A program made the position numbers and the translations under genes. A DNA stretch of 5,439 nucleotides from Clostridiales bacterium (GTDB lineage: Bacteria; Bacillota; Clostridia; Peptostreptococcales; T1SED10-28): positions 1-5,439 of the forward strand of contig SLKF01000031.1 in the NCBI GenBank assembly GCA_007134725.1. Direction: 5' to 3'. The notes under the pieces are model-generated. The model did not search any database and had not been told where the DNA came from. It worked only from the letters and a program-made list of their open reading frames with translations. Below, in pieces: positions 1 through 5,439 of this stretch. Numbering within the stretch: position 1 is the first letter of the stretch; each line of letters opens with the position of its first letter.

Positions 1-264
1 AAACGAGTTGCCCAAGCGAAAGCGGAAGAGCGACGAGCTATGGCTGTAGCAAAGGAACAGGAAATGAAGGCGGAAGTACAGGAAATGAGAGCCAAGGTAA
101 TCGAAGCGGAAGCGGAAGTACCCAAAGCCTTATCCAAAGCCCTTAGAGAAGGAAATCTTGGTGTCATGGATTATTACAATATGAAAAATGTTATTTCCGA
201 TACCACCATGCGGGAAGAAATTTCTAAGATCAACAAGGACGAAGCCTATAAAGAAGAGGAGTAA
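1..264 (+). CDS. floA: Flotillin-like protein FloA, C-terminal part (5' end outside window)
   Basis: Only the last 87 codons are present; the frame is open from base 1 and the family is usually about 330 residues, so roughly the first three quarters lie upstream. What is visible is an Ala/Glu/Lys/Arg-rich coiled-coil stretch typical of flotillins ([20 protein letters not shown], residues 12-31 of the fragment, then [13 protein letters not shown]). It is followed by the FloA tail [16 protein letters not shown] and a short acidic end. These segments closely resemble the C-terminus of Bacillus subtilis FloA (YqfA) as I remember it. FloA is a membrane-associated scaffold of functional membrane microdomains; the coiled-coil region supports oligomerisation. 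The gene ends in three consecutive in-frame stops (TAA TGA TAA). The next gene starts 43 bp later with no terminator between, so the two are probably co-transcribed. Confidence 0.93.
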   Translation, partial: KRVAQAKAEERRAMAVAKEQEMKAEVQEMRAKVIEAEAEVPKALSKALREGNLGVMDYYNMKNVISDTTMREEISKINKDEAYKEEE

Positions 265-307
265 TGATAAACAACGATAAAGAATATTCCTCAAAGGGGA
301 GGATAAA

Positions 308-949
308 ATGAATCCTGAAGTAATTTTCATATTTGTGGTACTGGCGATTATTAACTCGATTTTTAATAAAAACAAAGTACAAAAGAAACAACAGCAAAGA
401 CGAAATCAGCAAATGCAGAATCAACAAAGTCAAAGTCAGCAAAGACCGGAACAAGCCAAATCCCGGGATACTGGAGATTACGGTTTAAGTGAACGAAGGA
501 AAGCTTCTTCCTCTGAAAATAGGGAGCAGACCCAACCCCAGCGACAAAAACCCCGGTCCTTACTGGAAGAAGTGTTGGAGCAATATAATATTCGAGAGAA
601 TAATGCTCCTTCGAAACCCAAGGAACAAGCTTCGAAAGTAGCACCGGTGAAAGTTCAGGAGTCACCAACGGATGATGGGCACTATACGGATTATTCCAAG
701 AGAGATCAACCGAAAAAGTCTCGGAAAAAGAAAGAACTGAAAGGCTATTCCAAATCTCGTAAAAAAGGAATGGAGGCAGGGGAGCTTAGCGGTAATTTCT
801 TTGAAAAAACCAGTGTAGAAAAAACTGAAATTGGAGCCGATAGTTTTAGTGAATTACTGAAATTTGATCAGCAGTCCTTGGTTCGTGGTATCGTTATGGC
901 GGAAATTTTAAAAAAACCGAAGTCCATGGAGAAAAAGAAAGTGGGCTAG
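308..949 (+). CDS. Unknown membrane-anchored protein with Q-rich, basic disordered middle and conserved-looking C-terminal tail
   Basis: I do not recognise this 213-residue protein and assign no function. The ATG at 308 has an excellent ribosome binding site (AAAGGGGAGG, 293-302, spacer 5). Residues 4-20 (PEVIFIFVVLAIINSIF) form one hydrophobic helix followed by Lys/Arg residues, which suggests an N-out, C-in anchor. Residues 25-48 are dominated by Gln. Residues 50-160 are charged and low in hydrophobics, apart from a short amphipathic segment RSLLEEVLEQYNI (83-95) and a Lys/Arg cluster at 135-153. The end, residues 189-206, is QSLVRGIVMAEILKKPKS. It is the only other ordered-looking part and resembles a short tail motif (hydrophobic-RGI-x-x-x-EIL-x-x-P-[KR]) that I associate with uncharacterised clostridial proteins; that is memory, not a search. 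Position directly after floA suggests membrane-microdomain association (inference). It occupies the place where B. subtilis has yqfB/yqfC/yqfD but does not look like them. Confidence 0.85.
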   Translation: MNPEVIFIFVVLAIINSIFNKNKVQKKQQQRRNQQMQNQQSQSQQRPEQAKSRDTGDYGLSERRKASSSENREQTQPQRQKPRSLLEEVLEQYNIRENNAPSKPKEQASKVAPVKVQESPTDDGHYTDYSKRDQPKKSRKKKELKGYSKSRKKGMEAGELSGNFFEKTSVEKTEIGADSFSELLKFDQQSLVRGIVMAEILKKPKSMEKKKVG

Positions 950-987
950 GAGTATATTTTAAGTTGAAGTGAATGACAACGGATAAT

Positions 988-1021
988 AAAAGTGGTGGAT
1001 TCTTAGGAATTCACCACTTTT
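988..1021 (+). terminator. Rho-independent terminator after the floA unit
   Basis: A 15-bp stem with one G-U pair: 988-1002 pairs with 1007-1021 around the 4-base loop TTAG. The arms begin AAAAGTGGTG and end CACCACTTTT, so the descending arm itself supplies a run of four U, followed by ACGTTT. It lies 38 bp after the stop of the unknown gene and upstream of phoH, so it probably ends the floA transcript. The A run on the ascending arm makes the hairpin potentially functional on the other strand too, but no gene is seen there. Confidence 0.8.
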
Positions 1022-1067
1022 ACGTTTGAAAGGTTTCCTTAATCGGGAAAACTAAAGAGCTAAAACA

Positions 1068-1097
1068 ATGGCAATATCAACACTCTTATGATATGAT
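1068..1097 (+). promoter_or_regulatory. Candidate sigma-A type promoter for the phoH operon
   Basis: ATGGCA (1068-1073, 4 of 6 matches to TTGACA) and TATGAT (1092-1097, 5 of 6 matches to TATAAT) are separated by 18 bp in an A+T-rich stretch between the terminator and phoH. An overlapping alternative -10, also TATGAT, lies at 1087-1092 but has no fitting -35. A transcript starting near 1104 would leave about 50 bases of leader before the TTG start at 1158, and too little room for translation from the ATG at 1113. The -35 match is weak, so exact placement is uncertain; that a promoter lies in this gap is more likely than this particular one. Confidence 0.35.
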
Positions 1098-1101
1098 ATT
1101 G
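1072..1101. repeat. Inverted repeat overlapping the phoH promoter candidate
   Basis: CAATATCA at 1072-1079 is the exact reverse complement of TGATATTG at 1094-1101, with 14 bases between. An alternative pairing of TAAAACAAT (1061-1069) with ATTGTTTAA (1098-1106) matches at 8 of 9 positions. The arms overlap the proposed -35 and -10, so the repeat could be an operator. In such A+T-rich DNA an 8-bp match may be chance. I do not recognise it as the site of any particular regulator. Confidence 0.3.
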
Positions 1102-1143
1102 TTTAAGAAAATATGCAATCATTGAAGATTACTAAGACTTTAC

Positions 1144-1150
1144 AAGGAGG
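1144..1150 (+). promoter_or_regulatory. Ribosome binding site that decides the phoH start
   Basis: AAGGAGG, complementary to the 3' end of 16S rRNA, stands 7 bases before the TTG at 1158. The upstream in-frame ATG at 1113 is preceded only by A-rich sequence without a Shine-Dalgarno match. If the ATG were used, the Shine-Dalgarno itself would be translated as part of the protein (residues Gln-Gly-Gly). This supports the TTG start. Confidence 0.85.
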
Positions 1151-1157
1151 TATTTGT

Positions 1158-2129
1158 TTGACAAAAGAGGTTCAAAAATACATTGCACTGGATAGAGAAG
1201 ACCATTCCGGGAAGTTGTTCGGAGATTATGATGAATTCGCAAAAATTATTTATGATAAATTCCAGACGAAAATGCTCCAACGTGAGGGTGAAATTGTGCT
1301 GTTAGGAGAAGAATCCCAGGTATCAAAGGCGGAGGAAATGCTTCATGAAATGATTCGTGTGCTGGAAAAGCAAGGAGAATTAAACAGTCAACGGGTCAAA
1401 TACATCGCAGACTTAGTTGAGGAAGGCAACGGCAACGATGCGAAAACCTTAATGGATGGCACGATTTTGATTAATGCCAATGGAAAACCGATCAAACCCA
1501 AAACCTTAGGACAAAAAAAATATCTCGGTCAAATAGAAGAAAACGACTTAACTTTCGGCATCGGTCCTGCGGGAACAGGGAAAACCTATTTGGCAGTGGT
1601 TATGGCAGCAAAGGCTTTTAAAAACGAAGAAGTAAAACGAATTATTTTGGTTCGACCCGCGGTGGAAGCGGGAGAGAGTCTAGGTTTTTTACCGGGAGAT
1701 TTAAAAGAAAAAGTGGATCCATATTTACGCCCATTATACGATTCTTTGTTTGATGTTCTAGGGGTGGATAAATTTCAAAGACTCCAAGAACGAGAAATAA
1801 TTGAAGTGGCTCCCCTAGCCTATATGCGGGGAAGAACCCTGGATAATGCCTTTATTATTTTAGATGAAGCACAAAACACCACCATTCCTCAAATGAAAAT
1901 GTTTTTAACAAGAATAGGCTATGGTTCAAAAGCCGTCGTAACGGGAGATGTGACCCAGATCGATTTGCCAAAGGGAAAGGTTTCGGGACTGAACCACGCC
2001 GTAGGGATACTACAGGATATCGAAGGCATCGGTTTTACCCATCTAACGTATAAAGATGTGGTACGGCATCCTTTAGTACAAAATATTATCAACGCCTATG
2101 AAAAAGACTCAGAGACAAAGTCGGATTAG
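1158..2129 (+). CDS. phoH: PhoH family P-loop ATPase
   Basis: Cytoplasmic ATPase of the PhoH/PhoL family, 323 residues from the TTG start chosen here (B. subtilis PhoH is about 319). The exact cellular role of PhoH is not settled; its ATPase resembles superfamily 1 helicases, and links to RNA metabolism are suggested by linkage to ybeY. Residues 1-85 form the small N-terminal, KH-like region. The core contains Walker A GPAGTGKT (136-143), the family signature RPAVEAGESLGFLPGD (166-181) running on into LKEKVDPYLRPLYD (182-195), Walker B IILDEAQN (233-240), TGD (262-264) with TQIDLP (266-271), and the C-terminal VVRHPLV (301-307). All expected catalytic residues are present. An in-frame ATG at 1113 would add 15 residues but lacks a ribosome binding site. 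This is probably the first gene of the second operon; pgpH starts 14 bp after its stop. Confidence 0.95.
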   Translation: MTKEVQKYIALDREDHSGKLFGDYDEFAKIIYDKFQTKMLQREGEIVLLGEESQVSKAEEMLHEMIRVLEKQGELNSQRVKYIADLVEEGNGNDAKTLMDGTILINANGKPIKPKTLGQKKYLGQIEENDLTFGIGPAGTGKTYLAVVMAAKAFKNEEVKRIILVRPAVEAGESLGFLPGDLKEKVDPYLRPLYDSLFDVLGVDKFQRLQEREIIEVAPLAYMRGRTLDNAFIILDEAQNTTIPQMKMFLTRIGYGSKAVVTGDVTQIDLPKGKVSGLNHAVGILQDIEGIGFTHLTYKDVVRHPLVQNIINAYEKDSETKSD

Positions 2130-2143
2130 TGTAGGAGCAACCA

Positions 2144-4231
2144 ATGAGAATAAATAAAGAGATCGGTTCTAAATTGAATAACAACCCTATAAAAAAACTT
2201 CTGTTAAAGAAAGGGGTACAATATTCTTTATTAGCTCTTTTGTTGCTGGTGGGAACATTAAGTATTTTTTTCCTCAGTCTTAGTCCGGATAAAATCGATG
2301 TAAACCTTGGGCAACGGGCACCCCAGGATATTATTGCACCAAAAACTATTGAAGATGTCAGGACAACGGAAAACTTACGAAACGAAGCGGCAAATTCTGT
2401 GGAAGCCCAGTTTCGAATTGATTCCGGTGTGCGCAATGATGTGCAAAGAAATATTGAAAGCACCTTTGAGATTTTGTATGCTGCAAAAGAAAATGACAAT
2501 TTAACCGAGGAAGAAAAAACGGAAATCGTTCATGAAGAGAGCCCGGTAAATCTGGAGGAGGACATGAACGTAAATGTACTTTCCCGCTCCCGGGAGTCTA
2601 TCGAACATCTGGAAAGTTATCTTTTTGAAATTGCAGCAGAGCATTTAAATAGAGGGATTCGTATTGAAGACCTTCCTATAGTGAAAATTGCTGGTGAGGA
2701 ATCAATCAGAAATCTTACGGAATTTAACGAATCTTTACAGACATTCGGTATTCGGGTATTCAATCAAAGCATCCGGCCCAATGAGTTTTATGATGCGGAG
2801 CGTACAGAAGAATTAAAGCAGCAAGCCATGGATGAGGTAGACAGTGTCATCATCGGTCAGGACGAACTGATTGCCCGGGAAGGGGAACGGATTTCCGTTA
2901 GTCAGATGCAAGTTTTACGAGAATTGGGGATCCTGGCAGAGGACGGCCGACCGGATTATTTGCTATACTTGGGAATAACAATCATTGTATTTTTGTCGTT
3001 ACTGACTTTGGTACTATACCTGTTATTATTCCATAAAAAATTAATCTATGAACCCAAAAGTCTGTTTATGCTGGTATTAATACTATTACTGATCTTAGGG
3101 GTTTCAAAGGTGCTATCGGTCATAACTATTTTTGTAATGCCCGTGGCAACTGCAGCCATGTTATTGGCGATTTTGATCAATCCTAAGGTGGCCATTGTTA
3201 CGAATATTGTTTTATCAATAATGACGGTGCTGATTACCGGGAACTCTATGACCCTATTTATTATGTTACTGATCGGAGGGACAGTAGGAGCACTGATGGC
3301 TTATCGCACCCAGCAACGGGGTAATATTTTGCTCTCGGGATTTGTTGTAGGGGCTGTGAATTTCTTCGTAGTGTTGGGAATCGGTTTTATCAACAGCAAT
3401 GAGATTAATGAAATAATACTTCATGCGGGCTACGGTGCTATCGGTGGTGGTTTTGCAGCAGTACTGACTATCGGGACCCTCCCTTTCTGGGAATGGGCCT
3501 TTGGAATCCTTACCCATTTAAAGTTAATGGAGATGTCCAATCCCAATCAACCCCTGCTTAAAAAGTTATTATTGGAAGCACCGGGGACCTATCATCACAG
3601 TATCATTGTGGGCAATTTAAGTGAAGCCGCTACGGATGCCGTGGGAGGTAACGCACTTCTTTCCAGGGTAGGGGCTTTTTATCATGATATCGGAAAAACC
3701 GCCCGACCGTACTTTTTTAAAGAAAATCAATTTGGAGTGGATAACCCCCATGATCACATAAAACCCATAAAAAGCAGTTCCATCATCACGGGACATGTCT
3801 CTGACGGGGTGAAAGTAGCTAAGGAACATAAGCTTCACAAAGAGATCATCGAGTTTATTAAGTCCCATCATGGCAATACCCTGGTGGCTTACTTTTATCA
3901 TAAGGAAAAGGAACAAATGAATAACTCCTCAGAGATCAAGGAAGAAGATTTTCGCTATCGTGGACCCAAACCGGACACGAAAGAAACCGCCATTGTCATG
4001 CTTGCGGACTCGGTGGAAGCGGCTATACGAAGCATACAAGAACCTAATCAGGAAAAAATAGAAAGCCTGATCGAAAAAATTATTCAAGGGAAATTAAAAG
4101 ATGGTCAACTAGATGAAAGCCATTTGACCTTAAAAGAGATCCAACGAATCAAAAAGGTATTTATCAGTACCCTGCTGGGTATTTACCATGAGCGTATTGA
4201 ATATCCTGAGGAGCAAGAAAACAAAGCGTAA
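2144..4231 (+). CDS. pgpH: PgpH/YqfF: seven-transmembrane HD-domain cyclic-di-AMP phosphodiesterase
   Basis: Integral membrane protein of 695 residues, close to the usual family length. The order is: basic N-terminus; first membrane helix about 25-46; extracytoplasmic 7TMR-HDED domain about 47-270; a bundle of about seven helices between 272 and 445; a conserved linker containing LPFWEWAF and LLKKLLLEAPGTYHHS; then a cytoplasmic HD domain. HD metal ligands are visible as H485, H514-D515 (YHDIGK), H551, H575-H576 (SHHG) and D622 (ADS), so the enzyme looks catalytically intact. Family knowledge: the Listeria and Bacillus homologues hydrolyse c-di-AMP to 5'-pApA and so affect osmotic balance, potassium transport and cell-wall homeostasis; (p)ppGpp is a reported inhibitor. 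Specificity here is inferred from homology. The ATG at 2144 has TAGGAG 6 bases upstream and lies 14 bp after phoH, so the two are almost certainly co-transcribed. Confidence 0.95.
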   Translation: MRINKEIGSKLNNNPIKKLLLKKGVQYSLLALLLLVGTLSIFFLSLSPDKIDVNLGQRAPQDIIAPKTIEDVRTTENLRNEAANSVEAQFRIDSGVRNDVQRNIESTFEILYAAKENDNLTEEEKTEIVHEESPVNLEEDMNVNVLSRSRESIEHLESYLFEIAAEHLNRGIRIEDLPIVKIAGEESIRNLTEFNESLQTFGIRVFNQSIRPNEFYDAERTEELKQQAMDEVDSVIIGQDELIAREGERISVSQMQVLRELGILAEDGRPDYLLYLGITIIVFLSLLTLVLYLLLFHKKLIYEPKSLFMLVLILLLILGVSKVLSVITIFVMPVATAAMLLAILINPKVAIVTNIVLSIMTVLITGNSMTLFIMLLIGGTVGALMAYRTQQRGNILLSGFVVGAVNFFVVLGIGFINSNEINEIILHAGYGAIGGGFAAVLTIGTLPFWEWAFGILTHLKLMEMSNPNQPLLKKLLLEAPGTYHHSIIVGNLSEAATDAVGGNALLSRVGAFYHDIGKTARPYFFKENQFGVDNPHDHIKPIKSSSIITGHVSDGVKVAKEHKLHKEIIEFIKSHHGNTLVAYFYHKEKEQMNNSSEIKEEDFRYRGPKPDTKETAIVMLADSVEAAIRSIQEPNQEKIESLIEKIIQGKLKDGQLDESHLTLKEIQRIKKVFISTLLGIYHERIEYPEEQENKA

Positions 4232-4252
4232 CAAAGCGAGGAAATAACCTGC

Positions 4253-4259
4253 AAAGGAG
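4253..4259 (+). promoter_or_regulatory. Ribosome binding site for ybeY, bearing on its start
   Basis: AAAGGAG lies 9 bases before the ATG at 4269 but only 3 bases before the in-frame ATG at 4263. The spacing favours the second ATG, giving an N-terminus Met-Ile-Leu-Glu-Ile-Ser-Asn, similar to the start of other YbeY proteins. The two starts differ by only two residues. Confidence 0.65.
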
Positions 4260-4268
4260 ATCATGCTA

Positions 4269-4721
4269 ATGATTTTAGAAATAAGCAATCGTCAAGAACA
4301 CTTGTTACCGGATCAGGAAATGAAAGAGTTATTTGAAGAGATAATTGTAAAAACCCTGAACCATGAAAATCGGGAAGAAAACTATGAAGTGAGCCTATCC
4401 TTAGTGACTGCCGATGAAATTCGAGCGCTGAATCATCAGTACCGTGGAAAAGATAAGGCTACGGATGTGTTATCTTTTCCCATTGATGAGCAATTTCAAC
4501 CGGAAGAAGAGAAGATGCTAGGGGATATCGTAATCTCCACGGAAGCGGTAATCCAACAGGCAAAGGAATATGAACATTCCGTTGAACGGGAAATTGCCTA
4601 TCTTTTTGTTCATGGGCTGTTACATTTATTAGGGTATAACCACTTAGAGCCTGAGGATAAAGAAAAAATGCGAATAGTTGAAGAGGAAATACTCAGTCAA
4701 CTGGAAATCACAAGAAATTAG
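4269..4721 (+). CDS. ybeY: Endoribonuclease YbeY (16S rRNA maturation and ribosome quality control)
   Basis: Single-domain UPF0054/YbeY metalloprotein of 150 residues, the normal family size (about 150-160). The zinc-binding signature H-x3-H-x5-H is intact as HGLLHLLGYNH (115-125; His115, His119, His125). The conserved block NHQYRGKDKATDVLSFP (55-71) contains the invariant Arg59 next to the RNA-binding groove, and GDIVIS (85-90) is the usual strand motif. Family knowledge: YbeY is a zinc-dependent single-strand endoribonuclease needed for 16S rRNA 3'-end processing and for removal of defective 70S ribosomes; it is essential or nearly so in several bacteria. The pgpH stop is 37 bp upstream of this start. 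An in-frame ATG at 4263 would add two residues but sits too close to the ribosome binding site. The next gene's ribosome binding site overlaps this stop codon. Confidence 0.95.
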   Translation: MILEISNRQEHLLPDQEMKELFEEIIVKTLNHENREENYEVSLSLVTADEIRALNHQYRGKDKATDVLSFPIDEQFQPEEEKMLGDIVISTEAVIQQAKEYEHSVEREIAYLFVHGLLHLLGYNHLEPEDKEKMRIVEEEILSQLEITRN

Positions 4722-4731
4722 GTGAAGAACC

Positions 4732-5433
4732 ATGAATCGTGTCCGTAAACTCCTGGAGAGTTTTAATTATGCCTTTGAAGGTATTCTCTACGCCTTTAAA
4801 ACCCAACGAAATATGAAGATTCATTTTGCTGTGGCGATTGTTGTACTGGTCATGAGTTTGTTTTTTGATCTTTCAAGAGTGGAGATCCTTTTGTTGTTTT
4901 CTACAATTTCCATGGTAATTATCGCCGAAATGATCAACACCTCTATTGAAACCACCATCGATTTGATTACGGATAAATACCATGTATTTGCAAAAATTGC
5001 TAAAAATGTGGCGGCGGGAGCGGTACTGATCGCAGCCATCAATGCGGTAATTGTAGCGTATCTCATATTTTTTCACCGATTCAACCACTTTACCTACGGC
5101 GTTTTACGACAGGTACAGCAGGCCCCGATTCATATCACTTTTATCGCTCTGTTGATTGTGGTGTTTACCGTAATTTTTGTGAAAGGTCTTACAGGAAAAG
5201 GAACGGCCCTAAAGGGCGGTATGCCCAGCGGACATGCGGCCATAGCCTTCTCCTTATTTACCGCCATCACCTTTATTTCGGAGAATATGTTGCTGGCAAC
5301 CCTCTCTCTGATTATGGCTTTACTGGTATCTCAAAGCCGGATTGAAAGCAGGATACATACCGTGTTTGAAGTGTTAGTAGGGGCTTTACTGGGATTTTTG
5401 ATTACGATTGTAATCTTTCAAATTTTTGGATAA
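4732..5433 (+). CDS. dgkA: DgkA-PAP2 fusion: undecaprenol/diacylglycerol kinase joined to a PAP2-type lipid phosphatase
   Basis: Membrane protein of 233 residues, about twice the length of a Gram-positive DgkA (about 120). Residues 1-115 are a full DgkA domain: SFNYAFEGI (10-18, with Glu16), the Gln-Arg-Asn turn (25-27), and the active-site helix E66-M-I-N69-T-S-I-E73-T-T-I-D77, flanked by three membrane helices (about 32-46, 50-66, 94-114). Gram-positive DgkA homologues mainly phosphorylate undecaprenol. Residues 133-233 form a four-helix PAP2-like domain with PSGH (165-168) and S202-R203-x5-H209-x3-E213. The classical motif 1 (K-x6-R-P) is not evident, although Lys151, Lys156 and Lys161 precede PSGH, and motif 3 has Glu where Asp is usual. 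Both halves may feed undecaprenyl phosphate (inference). The ribosome binding site AGGTGA (4720-4725) overlaps the ybeY stop, so the genes are coupled. The gene ends TAA TGA TAA at the window edge. Confidence 0.9.
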   Translation: MNRVRKLLESFNYAFEGILYAFKTQRNMKIHFAVAIVVLVMSLFFDLSRVEILLLFSTISMVIIAEMINTSIETTIDLITDKYHVFAKIAKNVAAGAVLIAAINAVIVAYLIFFHRFNHFTYGVLRQVQQAPIHITFIALLIVVFTVIFVKGLTGKGTALKGGMPSGHAAIAFSLFTAITFISENMLLATLSLIMALLVSQSRIESRIHTVFEVLVGALLGFLITIVIFQIFG

Positions 5434-5439
5434 TGATAA

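Noticed and set aside
288..303. Small hairpin (TCCTC paired with GAGGA, loop AAAGGG) covering the ribosome binding site of the unknown gene
   Set aside because: Only a 5-bp stem, which arises easily because any pyrimidine run near a Shine-Dalgarno can pair with it. Too weak to claim translational control.
130..668. Reverse-strand open frames opposite floA and the unknown gene
   Set aside because: They lie opposite convincing + strand genes, lack ribosome binding sites and recognisable domains, and hydrophobic stretches in them mirror the coding of the sense strand.
308..949. Possible frameshifted remnant of yqfC/yqfD or a mobile insertion in the unknown gene
   Set aside because: The frame is intact with a strong ribosome binding site and a membrane helix at its start. 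No terminal inverted repeats, target duplications or YqfC/YqfD-like segments were seen.
1034..1050. Second possible hairpin just after the terminator (TTTCC with GGAAA)
   Set aside because: A 5-bp stem with no U tract and no associated motif; probably chance.
1026..1056. TTGAAA at 1026-1031 as an alternative -35 box
   Set aside because: The best downstream -10 at acceptable spacing matches at only 3 of 6 positions, and it lies immediately against the terminator.
2089..2504. Reverse-strand and alternate-frame open frames within phoH/pgpH
   Set aside because: Shadows of the well-supported pgpH coding frame, with no family resemblance of their own.
4821..5088. Reverse-strand open frames inside dgkA
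   Set aside because: They overlap the conserved DgkA active-site region on the other strand and have no independent support.

Overview
The window is a stretch of a low-GC Gram-positive (Firmicutes, class Clostridia-like) chromosome. The basis is the gene order floA ... phoH - pgpH (yqfF) - ybeY - dgkA, a conserved Firmicutes housekeeping block, together with A+T-rich sequence, strong AAGGAGG-type ribosome binding sites and a TTG start. The protein sequences and the DgkA-PAP2 fusion suggest an anaerobic, perhaps Alkaliphilus/Tindallia-like clostridium, but the genus is a guess. All genes are on the + strand.

Layout. Bases 1-264 hold the last 87 codons of a flotillin-like gene (floA). It is followed 43 bp later by an unrecognised 213-residue protein (308-949) with one N-terminal membrane segment, a long disordered Q-rich and basic middle, and a conserved-looking C-terminal tail. 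A strong hairpin (988-1021) probably terminates this unit. The 950-1157 gap also holds a weak promoter candidate and an inverted repeat. A second operon then runs to the end: phoH (1158-2129), pgpH (2144-4231), ybeY (4269-4721) and a dgkA-PAP2 fusion (4732-5433). Its spacers are 14, 37 and 10 bp, with no internal terminator seen.

How the genes fit together. FloA scaffolds membrane microdomains, and the neighbouring membrane-anchored unknown may work with it (inference from adjacency). The second operon combines RNA and ribosome functions (PhoH ATPase, YbeY endoribonuclease), c-di-AMP hydrolysis (PgpH) and lipid-carrier metabolism. In the DgkA-PAP2 fusion both halves could feed undecaprenyl phosphate: one by phosphorylating undecaprenol, the other by dephosphorylating the pyrophosphate.

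Most of the window is ordinary core genome. The points worth a second look are the unknown protein beside floA, the absence of yqfC/yqfD between floA and phoH, and the kinase-phosphatase fusion. I found no mobile element, CRISPR array, tRNA or rRNA, and no clearly novel system.
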